Source of the DNA: Punica granatum
Taxonomy: Eukaryota > Streptophyta > Magnoliopsida > Myrtales > Lythraceae
Length of the DNA: 64,000 nucleotides
Direction: 5' to 3'
Assembly: GCF_007655135.1 (NCBI RefSeq)
Contig: NC_045128.1
Location: 8,928,001 to 8,992,000, forward strand
The translations under genes were made by a program, and so were the position numbers. Under the pieces are notes generated by a model. It had not been told where the DNA came from. It ran no database searches and saw only the letters and a list, made by a program, of their open reading frames with translations. Shown one piece after another: positions 42,013 through 52,584 of this stretch (position 1 is the first letter of the stretch; each line of letters opens with the position of its first letter).

Positions 42013-43030
42013 ACAAAGTTAAATAGACATCGCTTACACAACATTATATGTATATAAATAGATGTCCTTTACACAGAAATTTAACAATATATTTCCTTTT
42101 ACAAAGACGTGTTAGTGTCTGTGCGGACTTTATATGTATATTGTGTTGTATGTGCATCCACTATCAACACCGATCTATATCAATTTGATTGTTTCAAAAA
42201 GGTTTCTTTAGGTTTTTCTCTTCCTTTACTTTATTATGATATTTTGCTCAGAGAGATTATTATTTTCTTTTGGTTGATATATATGCTCACATGTTTTCAT
42301 TAAATTCATCTTTTCACACATTTGTATGAGAATTTTTATTTTCTTTTTCTTGATATATATTTACTCATATATTTTAATTCAATTCTATTCTTTTCACGTA
42401 ATCTATCAAAATAATTAACGTGATGTTTGATTCATAGGAATCGGAATTCCCATTCCGAGCCGGTTCCCATTCCCATGTTCCTCAGTGTAAATGGAGTGAG
42501 ATCGAAATACTCTCGGCACCCCGATTCCGTAAAAACGGAGAATTGCGACTTCCTCCATTTTAAAAAGATTTGTAATTATGAGCTATGGTCCCTCCATGGC
42601 TCCCGAGCCTCGATTCGCCCCAATTGAGGCCTCGCAAACCTTGGGGTCGGCTCGGGAGCTCATGGCAGACCAGACGCAGCGGTCCCGGTTGAAACCGTTC
42701 ATCTTCCATGGGGCCTTCCGTCCATGGCCGTCTGCTAAGTTACTGTTCATCTTTTTTTGTGAGAGGAGGAAAATGAACAGCAATTCCTTTTATTTTATAT
42801 TATTTTAATTTTTTTTTTAATCCTTAATTTTATTTTTTCCTCCAACAAAACCAATAATTTTTTTTTATATTTCAATTTTATTCCCTTGGAATTCTATTAT
42901 CCGTTAATTCTAATTTGAATTTCCATTCAACTAGTTGCCATGAAGAACAAGGGACCGGTTTAGCAGTTTTTTCCTGGGAAGACAAATATGCCTTCTTGAC
43001 GGAGAAGAGAATCCTGCTGGGAGGGGACAG
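42013..43030. other. Interval upstream of the PPR gene
   Basis: AT-rich, with a GC-richer patch at about 42430-42740. Open frames on both strands there lack recognisable domains. The PPR promoter should lie in the last few hundred bases, but no clear element was seen. Confidence 0.4.
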
Positions 43031-45782
43031 ATGCAGTATCCACGACTCTCTGTCCGGCTGGGTCCCCCCTCGGCTTCTGCTCTCAGCAACATCCCTTTCG
43101 ATAAGGGTAGTGTTCTTTTTCCTAAAAGCAAGGAACTTGTCGGTGTCCGAAAACGGAGGCTGAAGAGGTACTCCAGTCTGCTGCAAGCATTTGCTTCGAG
43201 GGGGTCTGTAGCTGGTGGGCGGGCGGTTCATGGTCATCTGCTGCGACAGCGGGTCGAGTTAGATTTGCACCTTCGTGTTTCCCTGCTGAACTTCTATGCA
43301 AAATGCGGCAGCCCAGCTGTTGCTCGTAGGATGCTCGATGAAATGCCTCAAAGGGATGTTGTTTGTTGGACAGCCGTTATTGCGGGTTTCGTTTCAAAGG
43401 GGTGTGGAAAGGACGGGGCTTTGCTCTTTTCTGAGATGATAAGAGGCGGGGTGAGGCCGAATGAGTATACTTTGGCTACATGCTTGAAGGGTTGCTCCGC
43501 ATGCTCTGATTTTCTGCTGGGGAAACAGGTCCATAGTCAAGTGATAAGATTGGGGTGGGCTGCAGATTCTTACGTGGGATCTGCCCTCATGGAAGTGTAT
43601 GCAAAATGTGGTCAAATGGAACTTGCCCGTAGTGTATATTCTAGCTTGTCGAAGCAGAACGTTGTCCTGTGGAACGTGATGCTTAATGGTTATGTTCTCA
43701 CGGGAGATGTGGATGAAGTGATGAGACTATTCAATAGCTTGAAAGAGTCTGAAATCCAGTTCGAGAACTTCACTTTGAGTTCTGTCCTCAAGTGTTGTGC
43801 GAGTTCGGGGAGACTCAGGGAGGGAAGGATCCTCCATTGTGTAGCCATTAAGGTAGGTTCTGAGACTGATAATGTCATTGGTTGCAGCCTCGTTGATTTA
43901 TACTCCAAGTGCAATGAAGTAGTCGATGCCTTAAAGGCATTTTCAAGGATCAAAGATCCTGATGTGGTGACATGGACCACTATTATTGCTTGCCTTGACC
44001 AGCAAGGTGATGGTCCTGAGGCTGCTCGTGTGTTTAACATTATGAGGCAGAGAGGACTGAAACCAAATCTCTTCAGCCTCACTAGTCTTGTTAGTGCTGC
44101 TGGTAATGTTGGTCATCTTAACTATGGCAAGAGTGTTCATGCCTTGATATATAAATATGGGCATGAGCATGATGTATCGGACATAATGTTAAGTAACTCC
44201 TTGGTGTCGATGTACATAAAAAGCGGGTCTCCACATGATGGTCTTCAAGCGTTTGATGGAATGAGAAAGAAGGATTTGGTTTCTTTTAATAACCTTTTGC
44301 TGGGACCCCAGGGACCTCAAGTTCTCCATCAGATGCTATCCTGGGGCTTAAAACTGAATGATTCCACCTTTGTTAATGTTTTAAGGTGTTGTATAGGCTC
44401 TGAGAATGTGAGTTTTGGGAGACAAGTTCATACCCTTGTTGTGAAACACAACATGACAAGGAATAAGTTTGTTGGAACCACTCTTATTGACATGTATGCA
44501 AAGATCAGATGCGTAGATGAAGCGGTTTTGGTTTTCAGGTCATTGAAGGATAAAGACATTTTCACTTGGACAACAATAATTTCTGGTCTCATGCGATGTG
44601 ATCAAGTGGAGAAGGGTCTTAAGTACTTTGTCCTTAATGCAACAAGAAGGTATAACACCCAATGAGAATACTCTTGCCACCTGTCTAAGTGGCTGCTCCC
44701 AAATTGCATCTCTCAGCAGCGGTAAGCTGCTCCATTCTATGGCTCTGAAGGCCGGTCACTTATGGGACACATTTATTGTAAATGGGCTCATTAATTTTTA
44801 TGGGAAATGCGGGTCCATAGAAGATGCCGAGACCATGTTTAAGGGATTAAATTCATGTGATTTGACTTTGTGGAACTCGATGATATGTTTATATTCTCAC
44901 TATTGCCAAGGACAAAAGGCCCTTGCAGCTTTTAGATTGATGTTACAAGAGGGAATTTTGCCTGACCAAATTACTTTTCTAGGTGTACTTGTTGCTTGTA
45001 GTCGTATAGGTTTGATTGATGAAGGAAAAATGCACTTCGAATCTATGGGTGAAACTTTTGGCGTTGAAACCACGATTGAGCATTGTGCTTGTATGGTGGA
45101 TATGCTGGGACGAGCTGGTAAATTCAGTGAGGTGGAAAGTTTTATTAAAGAGATGAAAATTCCTCCAAGTGGGCCCATTTGGGAAGCACTTTTAGGGGCT
45201 TGTGAGATGCACAAGAATGAAAATCTTGGAGAGAGAGCTGCAGAAAGGCTTCTCAAGCTCGACCCTGAGGAAGCATCAAATTATATATTGCTCTCAAACA
45301 TCTTTGCAGCCAAAAAACGTTGGGATAGTGTGAAGGAGGTCAGGGGCTTGATGACGAGGAGAGGGGTCAAAAAGGAACGTGCATGTAGTTGGATCGAGAT
45401 TGAAGGGACAGTGCATGTTTTTTATCCTCAAGACTTTTCTCACCCAAAGTTGGCACAGATTTATGTGAAGTTGGAGGAACTGGGCAAAAAACTGATTTTA
45501 GCGGGTTATAAGCCTAGAACAGAGTATGTACTCCAAAATGTTTCAGATAGTGAACAGAAGGAATATCTTCATCACCACAGCGAAAGGCTGGCACTGGCTT
45601 TTGCCCTTATGAGCAGTAGTTACACGAGAAGAATTCGGATTTTCAAGAATAACCGCATATGCGGAGACTGCCATGAGATGATGAGAATGATCTCGGACAT
45701 TATTGATCGGGAAATTATCATTCGCGACGCTTATTATTTCCATAACTTTAGGAAGGGTGTCTGTTCTTGTCAAGGTTCATGA
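43031..45782 (+). CDS. PLS-DYW pentatricopeptide repeat protein, frameshifted
   Basis: PPR proteins of this class act in plastids or mitochondria, usually in C-to-U RNA editing. The gene has no introns, as is usual. The first frame (43031 to about 44629, 533 codons) carries many PLS repeats (LLNFYAKCGSPAVARRMLDE, VYAKCGQMELARSVY and others). The second frame (about 44631-45782) carries further repeats, the E/E+ region and a DYW deaminase domain with HSE and CGDCH zinc-binding and catalytic motifs. One extra base near 44630 separates them; dropping it gives about 916 residues. The C-terminus reads CSCQGS instead of the family CSC...DYW ending, so the last tripeptide is lost. The start ATG precedes the first repeat by about 50 residues. 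It could be a young pseudogene or a sequencing error. I do not recognise the orthologue. Confidence 0.85.
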
Positions 45783-46938
45783 TGAATTCACTTGGTAAGA
45801 GTTCGAGATCAGGGGAAGAGACTTCTACATGGTCACCGTGCGCTGTTGAAGTCTTAATGTAGAAGCAGTTAAATCAAGGGCAAAGAAAGTTGATATTAGC
45901 ATTTGGGATTGGCAGTCATTTTCTTTAATGACAGAGAGTCTCCCGTGGAGCCAATTCCATACTTTAGCATGACTCACTAGCCCTCAGATCCAGGTCAGTC
46001 TTCAGCCAAAGTTTTCAAGATGGCCCAACTTTGTTTGGCTTATGACTGAGAGATGGAAAAAATTATAAAATACCTCATTAATAAGAAACTTCACTATGTT
46101 TTCTATGTCATAGCTGCAACATTTGTAATTTGCGGCCCGTTTGCAGGGCAATATCCATATGTGGCTTGTTGAAAATGAGGCTGAACTTCATTGACCTTGT
46201 GTATACATGCTTGACTGATGATCCAGCAGGGTTGGCTTATTGGTCTAGAAGCAGGGTATAATCGCTATTAGCAGAAATCACCTTAATAATTAAGATTATT
46301 TATGATGTAATTTGCCTTTATAATTCTCTTTTTATCATTTCGCAGGTTCCTCCATTCAGGACATCATGCTCGAGATTGCTCCAAGTTCGATGGGAGTTTA
46401 ATCTGCAAAAAGTTTTTGAGTAGCAGGTTCGCTTCATATTCTGACTATTAATGGTGACGTGGTGTAATAATAAATGCTTAAGCCTCAGAGTCTTGGTTGC
46501 ATCTCCTATCTTTTTCTTATGAAGTAATTGCCGAGTTGACATGATGCATGATAAGAACTTAAGTGGGAGGCCCTCCATTTTTCTTAGGTGTCAGCATGGG
46601 TCTTGTAGGTATTGTGCAATTCGTCAAGTATATTATTCAAACAGCATTTCTCCTGCTTCTTTCGTCAAGCTAAGTTTAATACAGTTCGCACATTGGCTAG
46701 GAGAAGCGACTGGGAACATTTTATGTGCCTATTTCCATTTAGCTATAAGCCCGTGGAAATTGAGGTTCCGTGGCGTCACAACCCTGAATCTGAATTTAAA
46801 GTTTTTGTTTGAATTCCTTATGATATGCAAGTGAAACAAGTTCTGGCTAATTGTAAAAAAATTGATACAATTTTCTCTCGGTTCAGTTCAAGCTCTATGA
46901 ACTGAATCTCAAGTTTATTTTTCTGGTAATCTGTGCAG
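45783..46938. other. PPR 3' flank with unidentified coding-like stretch
   Basis: Mostly non-coding. At about 46690-46900 a plus-strand reading gives a coding-like run (WEHFMCLFPFSYKPVEIEV) with an in-frame stop near 46810 and continuation after it. I do not recognise the family. It may be a gene fragment. Confidence 0.35.
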
Positions 46939-47575
46939 TAGGCGCAATACATATTAAGGCTATTACCTTGGATGTTGTGTTATACTTTGAGATATGAATT
47001 TCTTCTGTAACTGTTGGGCCCTTTTGCTATTGCAGGATGTGCCCATTGGTGAGCTTCCGAAAAATATTCTTCTTTCAGAAGATTGACCATCATGGGGATC
47101 TACAGCATCTTCCAGTCTTCCAAGTCATTGGCCTCATAATAATTTCTGACATCCTTTTGAATCAGTAAACTGCTTGATTCTCTCATATTATCTTGTTCGG
47201 AAGTTTTGAAGGGGTTTTATTTAATTTGTGCAGCCATACAGGAGCAATAGTGGTAAGACAGCCTTATATCAGACCTGTAATCATATCTGCGAAGTAATGA
47301 ACATTTCAAAACTTCTTTATTAGATCCCTTATCGTTGCATGTTCATATGCAAAATTGGGGGGAGACAGTCCCACCTCTTCTTGCCTTGCAAAGAAGTTTG
47401 AGAGTGATAATTATTTATGACTTTTTGTGGCAGGTGAGGAGAGATCTTATAATTGTCCATCAGAGAGATGAAGTTGGGTCTAAGTGAGACAGGCATGTAA
47501 TCCTTCAAAAAGCTCGACATAGATCATTATCGGGGAATTCTTGACAAGATACCGAAGGAATTCTTGCACATTATA
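46939..47575 (+). pseudogene. Decayed partial genomic copy of MCM5
   Basis: Pieces match MCM5 in order: the start of exon 3 (GCGCAATACATAT, 46939), the end of intron 4 with most of exon 5 (46985-47138), intron 5 and the start of exon 6 (to about 47270), then exon 18 with its 3' flank (47433-47575). Intron sequence is retained, so it arose by DNA duplication, not from mRNA. Exon 5 has lost about 40 bp in its middle, and exons 7-17 are gone. It lies in the same orientation as MCM5, 9 kb downstream, beyond the PPR gene. Confidence 0.85.
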
Positions 47576-48461
47576 AGCACCGTAATGCTCTCAGGTTCTT
47601 CCATTGACCTTTAGAAGAGATGGCTAATTCATGTGGAGAGATGGCAATTGACGAGTCTTTATCAGGAAAGGAGCTCGTTTAGAATATGGTTCGAGAATTT
47701 ACCCCGTTTGCCTTTGTGCTCCAGAAAGCTTGTACATTTGCCTTAGCTCATGAGAATCCCCGCGAGAATGGATGAATTGTCTCAGGCCTTATTATTTTCG
47801 TGTCCGTTTCATATCATTGGGTTTGTACGATTGTGTTTGATCCGTGATGCATTAGCCAGAACTGTATGTATGTTTTAGACTGCCCTGAGCAATTTCTCAT
47901 AAGGGCATGATCGGTGATATCTCAGACTTTAGAGGATCCCACCAAACTGTGACTAGTTTATGGACCAAACGCAAGTATGGGTTGTGATGAGGCAGGTTAG
48001 GGGTAATATTGCAACAATAGAATACTAAGATCTAAAACTTCGATCTCGTGACTTTCTACAAATATTCTGCCTCTCCATTACTACTTACGCATCATGTTAT
48101 GTCACGAGAGATTAATTATATTTGGACTCTTGCAAAGTCAGCTTATTGATCAGCAAACCCGAAACCCGAATGGCCGGAAGTAGCTATTCTTTCTCTACGA
48201 AAACTCGAATCAACCAAACCACCCGAATCGTCCGAGAGAGAAGTAGAGGGAGCAATCCCCCTTTTTTGCTACCATTACATCCACAGAACTGCTTTTCAGG
48301 TTCTCCCCCAAATTTTCCCAAAATTGTGCTGTTTGGTACGAAACTGTTCGAATATATTACTATTGCCCCATAACTTTAATGGAATGTCAATCTATTGGAT
48401 CGGAGAGAAACCATTATCAAAAGCGAAGGGCGGGAGGCTGAGCTGAGTTGAGAGCTCCGAA
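47576..48461. other. Interval upstream of the FAD oxidoreductase
   Basis: No gene recognised. The last 100-200 bp should contain the promoter and 5' leader of the oxidoreductase. Confidence 0.45.
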
Positions 48462-48781
48462 ATGCTTCTCTCGCCATTGAAATCTCTTCATTCTCCCTCT
48501 TCACTGCTCGAACGCAGTCGAAGAAGAAGAGCTGCTTCACCTCTGTTTCCTACGTCTTCGTCTTCTTCATCATCATCTTCCTCGTCTTGTTCAGTGCGAT
48601 GTTGCTCTTCTTCTCTCTCTCGCTGCCCACTCAGGTAGCCTCTCGCTGTTGCTCGGCGTCTCTGCTCGTTGCCTTAACGATTAAGCTTATGATTCAGCCG
48701 AATTGATTGGGCTTGAAATGCAGGTATGCCGTCCTTGGTGCTGGCTTCGCTGGCCTCTCTGTGGCTTGGCATCTCCTTAAG

Positions 48782-48829
<48 letters not shown>

Positions 48830-51800
48830 GATTTGAATTTATGGTGCTCGTCTACTGTAAATGTATATATTGTGCGGTGGAATCAACATGCACGAATTCG
48901 ACGGAGAGCAGATTCGATCAATTTGGCCATAAAAATTCTAAATGCTTTTGGGATTTGTTGAATTCTACTGGAAAAGAGTTAACTTGATACGGTTTGAGCC
49001 GCTAGCTGACTAGTTTTGTTGACAATGGCATTTTGCATGTTTACTAGCAATAAGCAGAGTTTCTTGTTGTCTAGCTCATCGTCCTATGCTGTATGAACTT
49101 ATGAAGCATGCGAATTCAATGTTAATGTATTTATGTACCGAAAAGGAAAAGCTGTGAATAGAATGAAGAATGAAGTAAGTGGCCCCATTACTTCTGTGGA
49201 AACTGCATATTGGGTAGGACAGTTTTGCATGTGGCTCCATGCACCATGCGGCATTTGCTTAGCGTGTCTATTGATGTCCAAATGCGTTTTCAGTAAATTG
49301 TTGCTTCGACTTTCTAGATCTGCTAGTTGGTGTGATTCGGTAAGCATTTCCTTTTGCAGCACTGTCCCAAGGATCTCCACCTAATTATCGACATATATGA
49401 TGAAAGTGGAATTGGAGGTGGAGCATCAGGGGTTGCAGGAGGACTTCTCCACCCATATTCACCCAAAGGTTCTCTTCATCACTGTCTTTTTTAGTGTATC
49501 TTCTGTACTAGTGACAATAAGCTAAGAGTTAAAGATGCAGTAAAAAAAAAAAACAAAGAGAGCTTGTCCAGTAATGTCGGTTCCAGTGAAACTTCTTTGG
49601 CAGGGAGCTAGTTGCTGGAGAGAGTGTTTGAAGCTTCTAAGCATCGCGGAAGCAGCAGTAGGATCCAGGGAATCAACTCTGGGTACCCATGAATGTTCAC
49701 GTGAGAAAATCATCCACAGAAGGTATAATTGGTTCTTAGCTTTCCTATTTTCCTCTGTAAATGCCATGACCATTGATCAGTTTTCAGCCTCCAACAAAAA
49801 ATCTGCTGTGTTGCTGGCAAAATTCTAGTTGATTGGGAGAGAGGTCTAATTTGTAGAATTATTAAGTGCCAATGGGCCAATTATTAAGTCCATATTTTCA
49901 CTTTTCTAATCTACTCTCCGGCTTCTGTCCATAGCTTTAGTGTCTGGGTGCTGACCCTTTCTCTCATAAATATTTTAATCTATTGTCGCCTGCTCAAGTC
50001 TTAAGTAAATCCTTAAATCAGATTATTCTGGATTATTGAGCATGTTTATGTTCTTTAAATTGCTCATTAGACAAAAAAATTCATATTGGATTATTATGCA
50101 TGCGGTTCTGATTTTATGGAACTACTCTATGCAGGGGCATATTAAGACCAGCGGTGGACGCCAAAAATTTGGATATACTGAGTAAAGTAATTCTCTTTCC
50201 TCTATGATTAAAGGAAAGTTCCGTTGCTGGTATATGAACTTAAGTGTCTGTGTCACAGAATGCAGAGAATTGCCTACCCAGTTGCAGAATAGATTCCATT
50301 GATAAGGAAGCTGCAAAAACTCTTGTGCCTGATATACGTGTACCTTTTAACTCGCTCTTCTATATGCCAGAGGCCTTAAATGTTCATCCTCTGAATTATC
50401 TCCAGGTTAAGTGAACGGACTCACCTCTAGCAATTATTAATTCTGTTTATCACCACCTTCCTTCTCTTCTTCTGATATCGTTTGTATGTAACTGATTGGT
50501 CCAGGCACTTTTCATGGCTTGTGAAGATTTGGTGAAGGAAATGTCTGCCTCGGGTTCTGGTAGCAAAGAGTTATATCTGCACAAGAGATCGATCAACCAG
50601 CTTAGTGATTTGGCAGGTAATATCTGTCATTCACTTTTAAGGTGCTTCCTGTCTATACCTAACTGGCTTTGTTGTTTGAAGCATAATTTTAGCACGATAT
50701 CAAAAATGTGGAACTGCCTGAGCAAGTGGTTTATCAATGCATCCAATGGCTTGTCCAGCTGGGTTAATTGGTAATACTTAAAGAAACCATTTCAAAATAC
50801 CAATTTCATATATATTAGGAAAATGAAGAACTAAAAGCAAGAGTCGAGCAGATCACCAAGAAACAGCATTGTAGAGTGAATGTTTAACATTGCAAGTCCG
50901 TTTTTCGAATAGCCAGCATGACCATTGATCTGTTCCTCACTCAGACTGATCTGACCGACGTGTAGGCGTTATCAAAAGAAATGGTTACAAATCACGTTCT
51001 AATTGAATGTATTAGTTATCTAAGTTGGTCAACACAACTGGTTTGCTGGATCGTAGAATTACTTTACTGATCAATTTGGAGTAGAAATATACAATATCTT
51101 GACTTCTATACATATAATTTTCTTGCAGGGGAGTATCATGCAGTGGTAGTATGTATAGGTGCAAAAGCCAACCTCCTTCCAGAGCTTGCTGGGAAGCTTC
51201 CACTTAGGATGTGCAGGGGCGTAATAGCTCATCTCCGGCTTCCTGATCATGTAAAGTAAGTGCTTTCTCTGATCTCTTAGTTCAAAGTTACGCTCATAAT
51301 TCAACTTTAAGCAAAACATTTTGTCGTTGTAGTAATTGCATCTTTGCAAAAATGCCTAGAAGTGAAGATTGAATACAAGAAGTTGATTACCACTTGGTGT
51401 TGGCTTGAGACAATTCAATTGCCCATAATAAAATCCTTCGTTAGACCAGGTTCAAATGGTAATCTTTAGAATTTCAGATCATCTCAGTTACCACCTTCAA
51501 TTGTTGCAAGTCCCACAGATTGTAATGGTTATGCCTGCATGTATCTGTTTTAGTATGGAATTTTTCAAGATCTGGTTGAGGAAACAATTTCCCCTTGCAA
51601 TTTCTTATGCAAATTTGTACCTTGTTCTGTCCAGAGAAAGTTACCCGGATCACAGCCCCTCGATACTATCAGATGCTTGGCTCGCAATACAGGGTCCCCG
51701 AGATCTACTTGTAGGATCAACATGGGACTGGAAATCGAACAATACCTCACGAGAAGTCCCAGCAGAGGAAGCCTCGCAAGCCCTTGACAAGCTTATACCA

Positions 51801-52091
51801 AAGGCATCAGCTGTTTACCCAAAAATCAAGGACTGGGCTTTCATCAGAGCAAAAGCAGGCCTAAGGGCAATGCCACCGCTCACTTCTGAAGGATCACTTC
51901 CTCTACTGGGCAGAATTGATCATATAGTGGACTTTAATCAAGATTGCAAGTACTGGTTCTTTGGAGGGCTTGGTGCTAGAGGCTTGCTCTACCATGGGTT
52001 GCTCGGGAAGCTGATGGCGCAAGCCGTTCTTCAAGGAGATGACAGTCTGTTGCCGTCAGAACTCACCTCTTGGAATAAGTTAAAGTCATAA
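48462..52091 (+). CDS. FAD-dependent oxidoreductase (DAO family), probably plastid
   Basis: Nine exons: 48462-48634, 48724-48781, 49360-49468, 49587-49722, 50135-50186, 50259-50405, 50505-50616, 51129-51255, 51635-52091. They join in frame to 456 residues. The first about 55 residues are rich in Ser and Arg with few acids, as in a chloroplast transit peptide. Then comes a dinucleotide-binding motif GAGFAG (residues 63-68) ending a beta strand, a GGGASGVAGGLLHPY segment typical of the D-amino-acid/glycine oxidase family, and a C-terminal FFGGLGARGLLYHGLL FAD-contacting segment. The family oxidises amine substrates with FAD; the substrate here cannot be predicted. It resembles the uncharacterised plant FAD oxidoreductases related to glycine oxidase. 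The gene converges on the minus-strand WD40 gene. Confidence 0.9.
48785..48826 (+). repeat. CT microsatellite in intron 2 of the oxidoreductase
   Basis: About 21 CT units directly after the donor site of exon 2. Confidence 0.95.
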
Positions 52092-52491
52092 AAAAAAAAA
52101 ACCGATTTCCCATAGTTATTGACATCTTGTCGCTTTTCATATGCGTATCTTAGATATAGTTTAGGGATCTGCATAATATTACCTTCAATTACATTGGAGA
52201 AGTCAGAAATGAAAGAGCACTACCGAAAAAAAATCGGAAATGAAAGAGTCTAAACACAAGCTGATTTCATCTGGGCAGCCATGGTCCAAGAACCGACACA
52301 AAATACAATGGCTTTCTACAACCAGTTCCAGTTGGATCTAAAACCCATAGTTACATGGCAACAAAGTACACAAGATCACATCATTTAGGATAGCAAAATC
52401 ACAATAGATTAAATAAAGCCATCTTTAGCAGCAGCTAAGATTGTCAGTGCAAAATCCACAGGAGATCACAAAAGCGACAGCAAAACCCACC

Positions 52492-52493
<2 letters not shown>

Positions 52494-52523
<30 letters not shown>
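52494..52523 (+). repeat. Poly-C run of about 30 bases
   Basis: An uninterrupted C run in the likely 3' UTR of the WD40 gene (a G run in its mRNA). Such long C runs are rare in plant DNA and are error-prone in sequencing, so the length is doubtful. Confidence 0.8.
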
Positions 52524-52526
<3 letters not shown>

Positions 52527-52584
52527 CCAATTCTAATGGAAGGATCTAATCCAAAGGATATACAAAATTAGAAACGACCTAGTT

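Noticed and set aside
42430..42925. Possible MITE (GGAATCGGAATTCCCATTCC-type sequence at 42437)
   Set aside because: I could not pair it with a matching inverted end or a target duplication.
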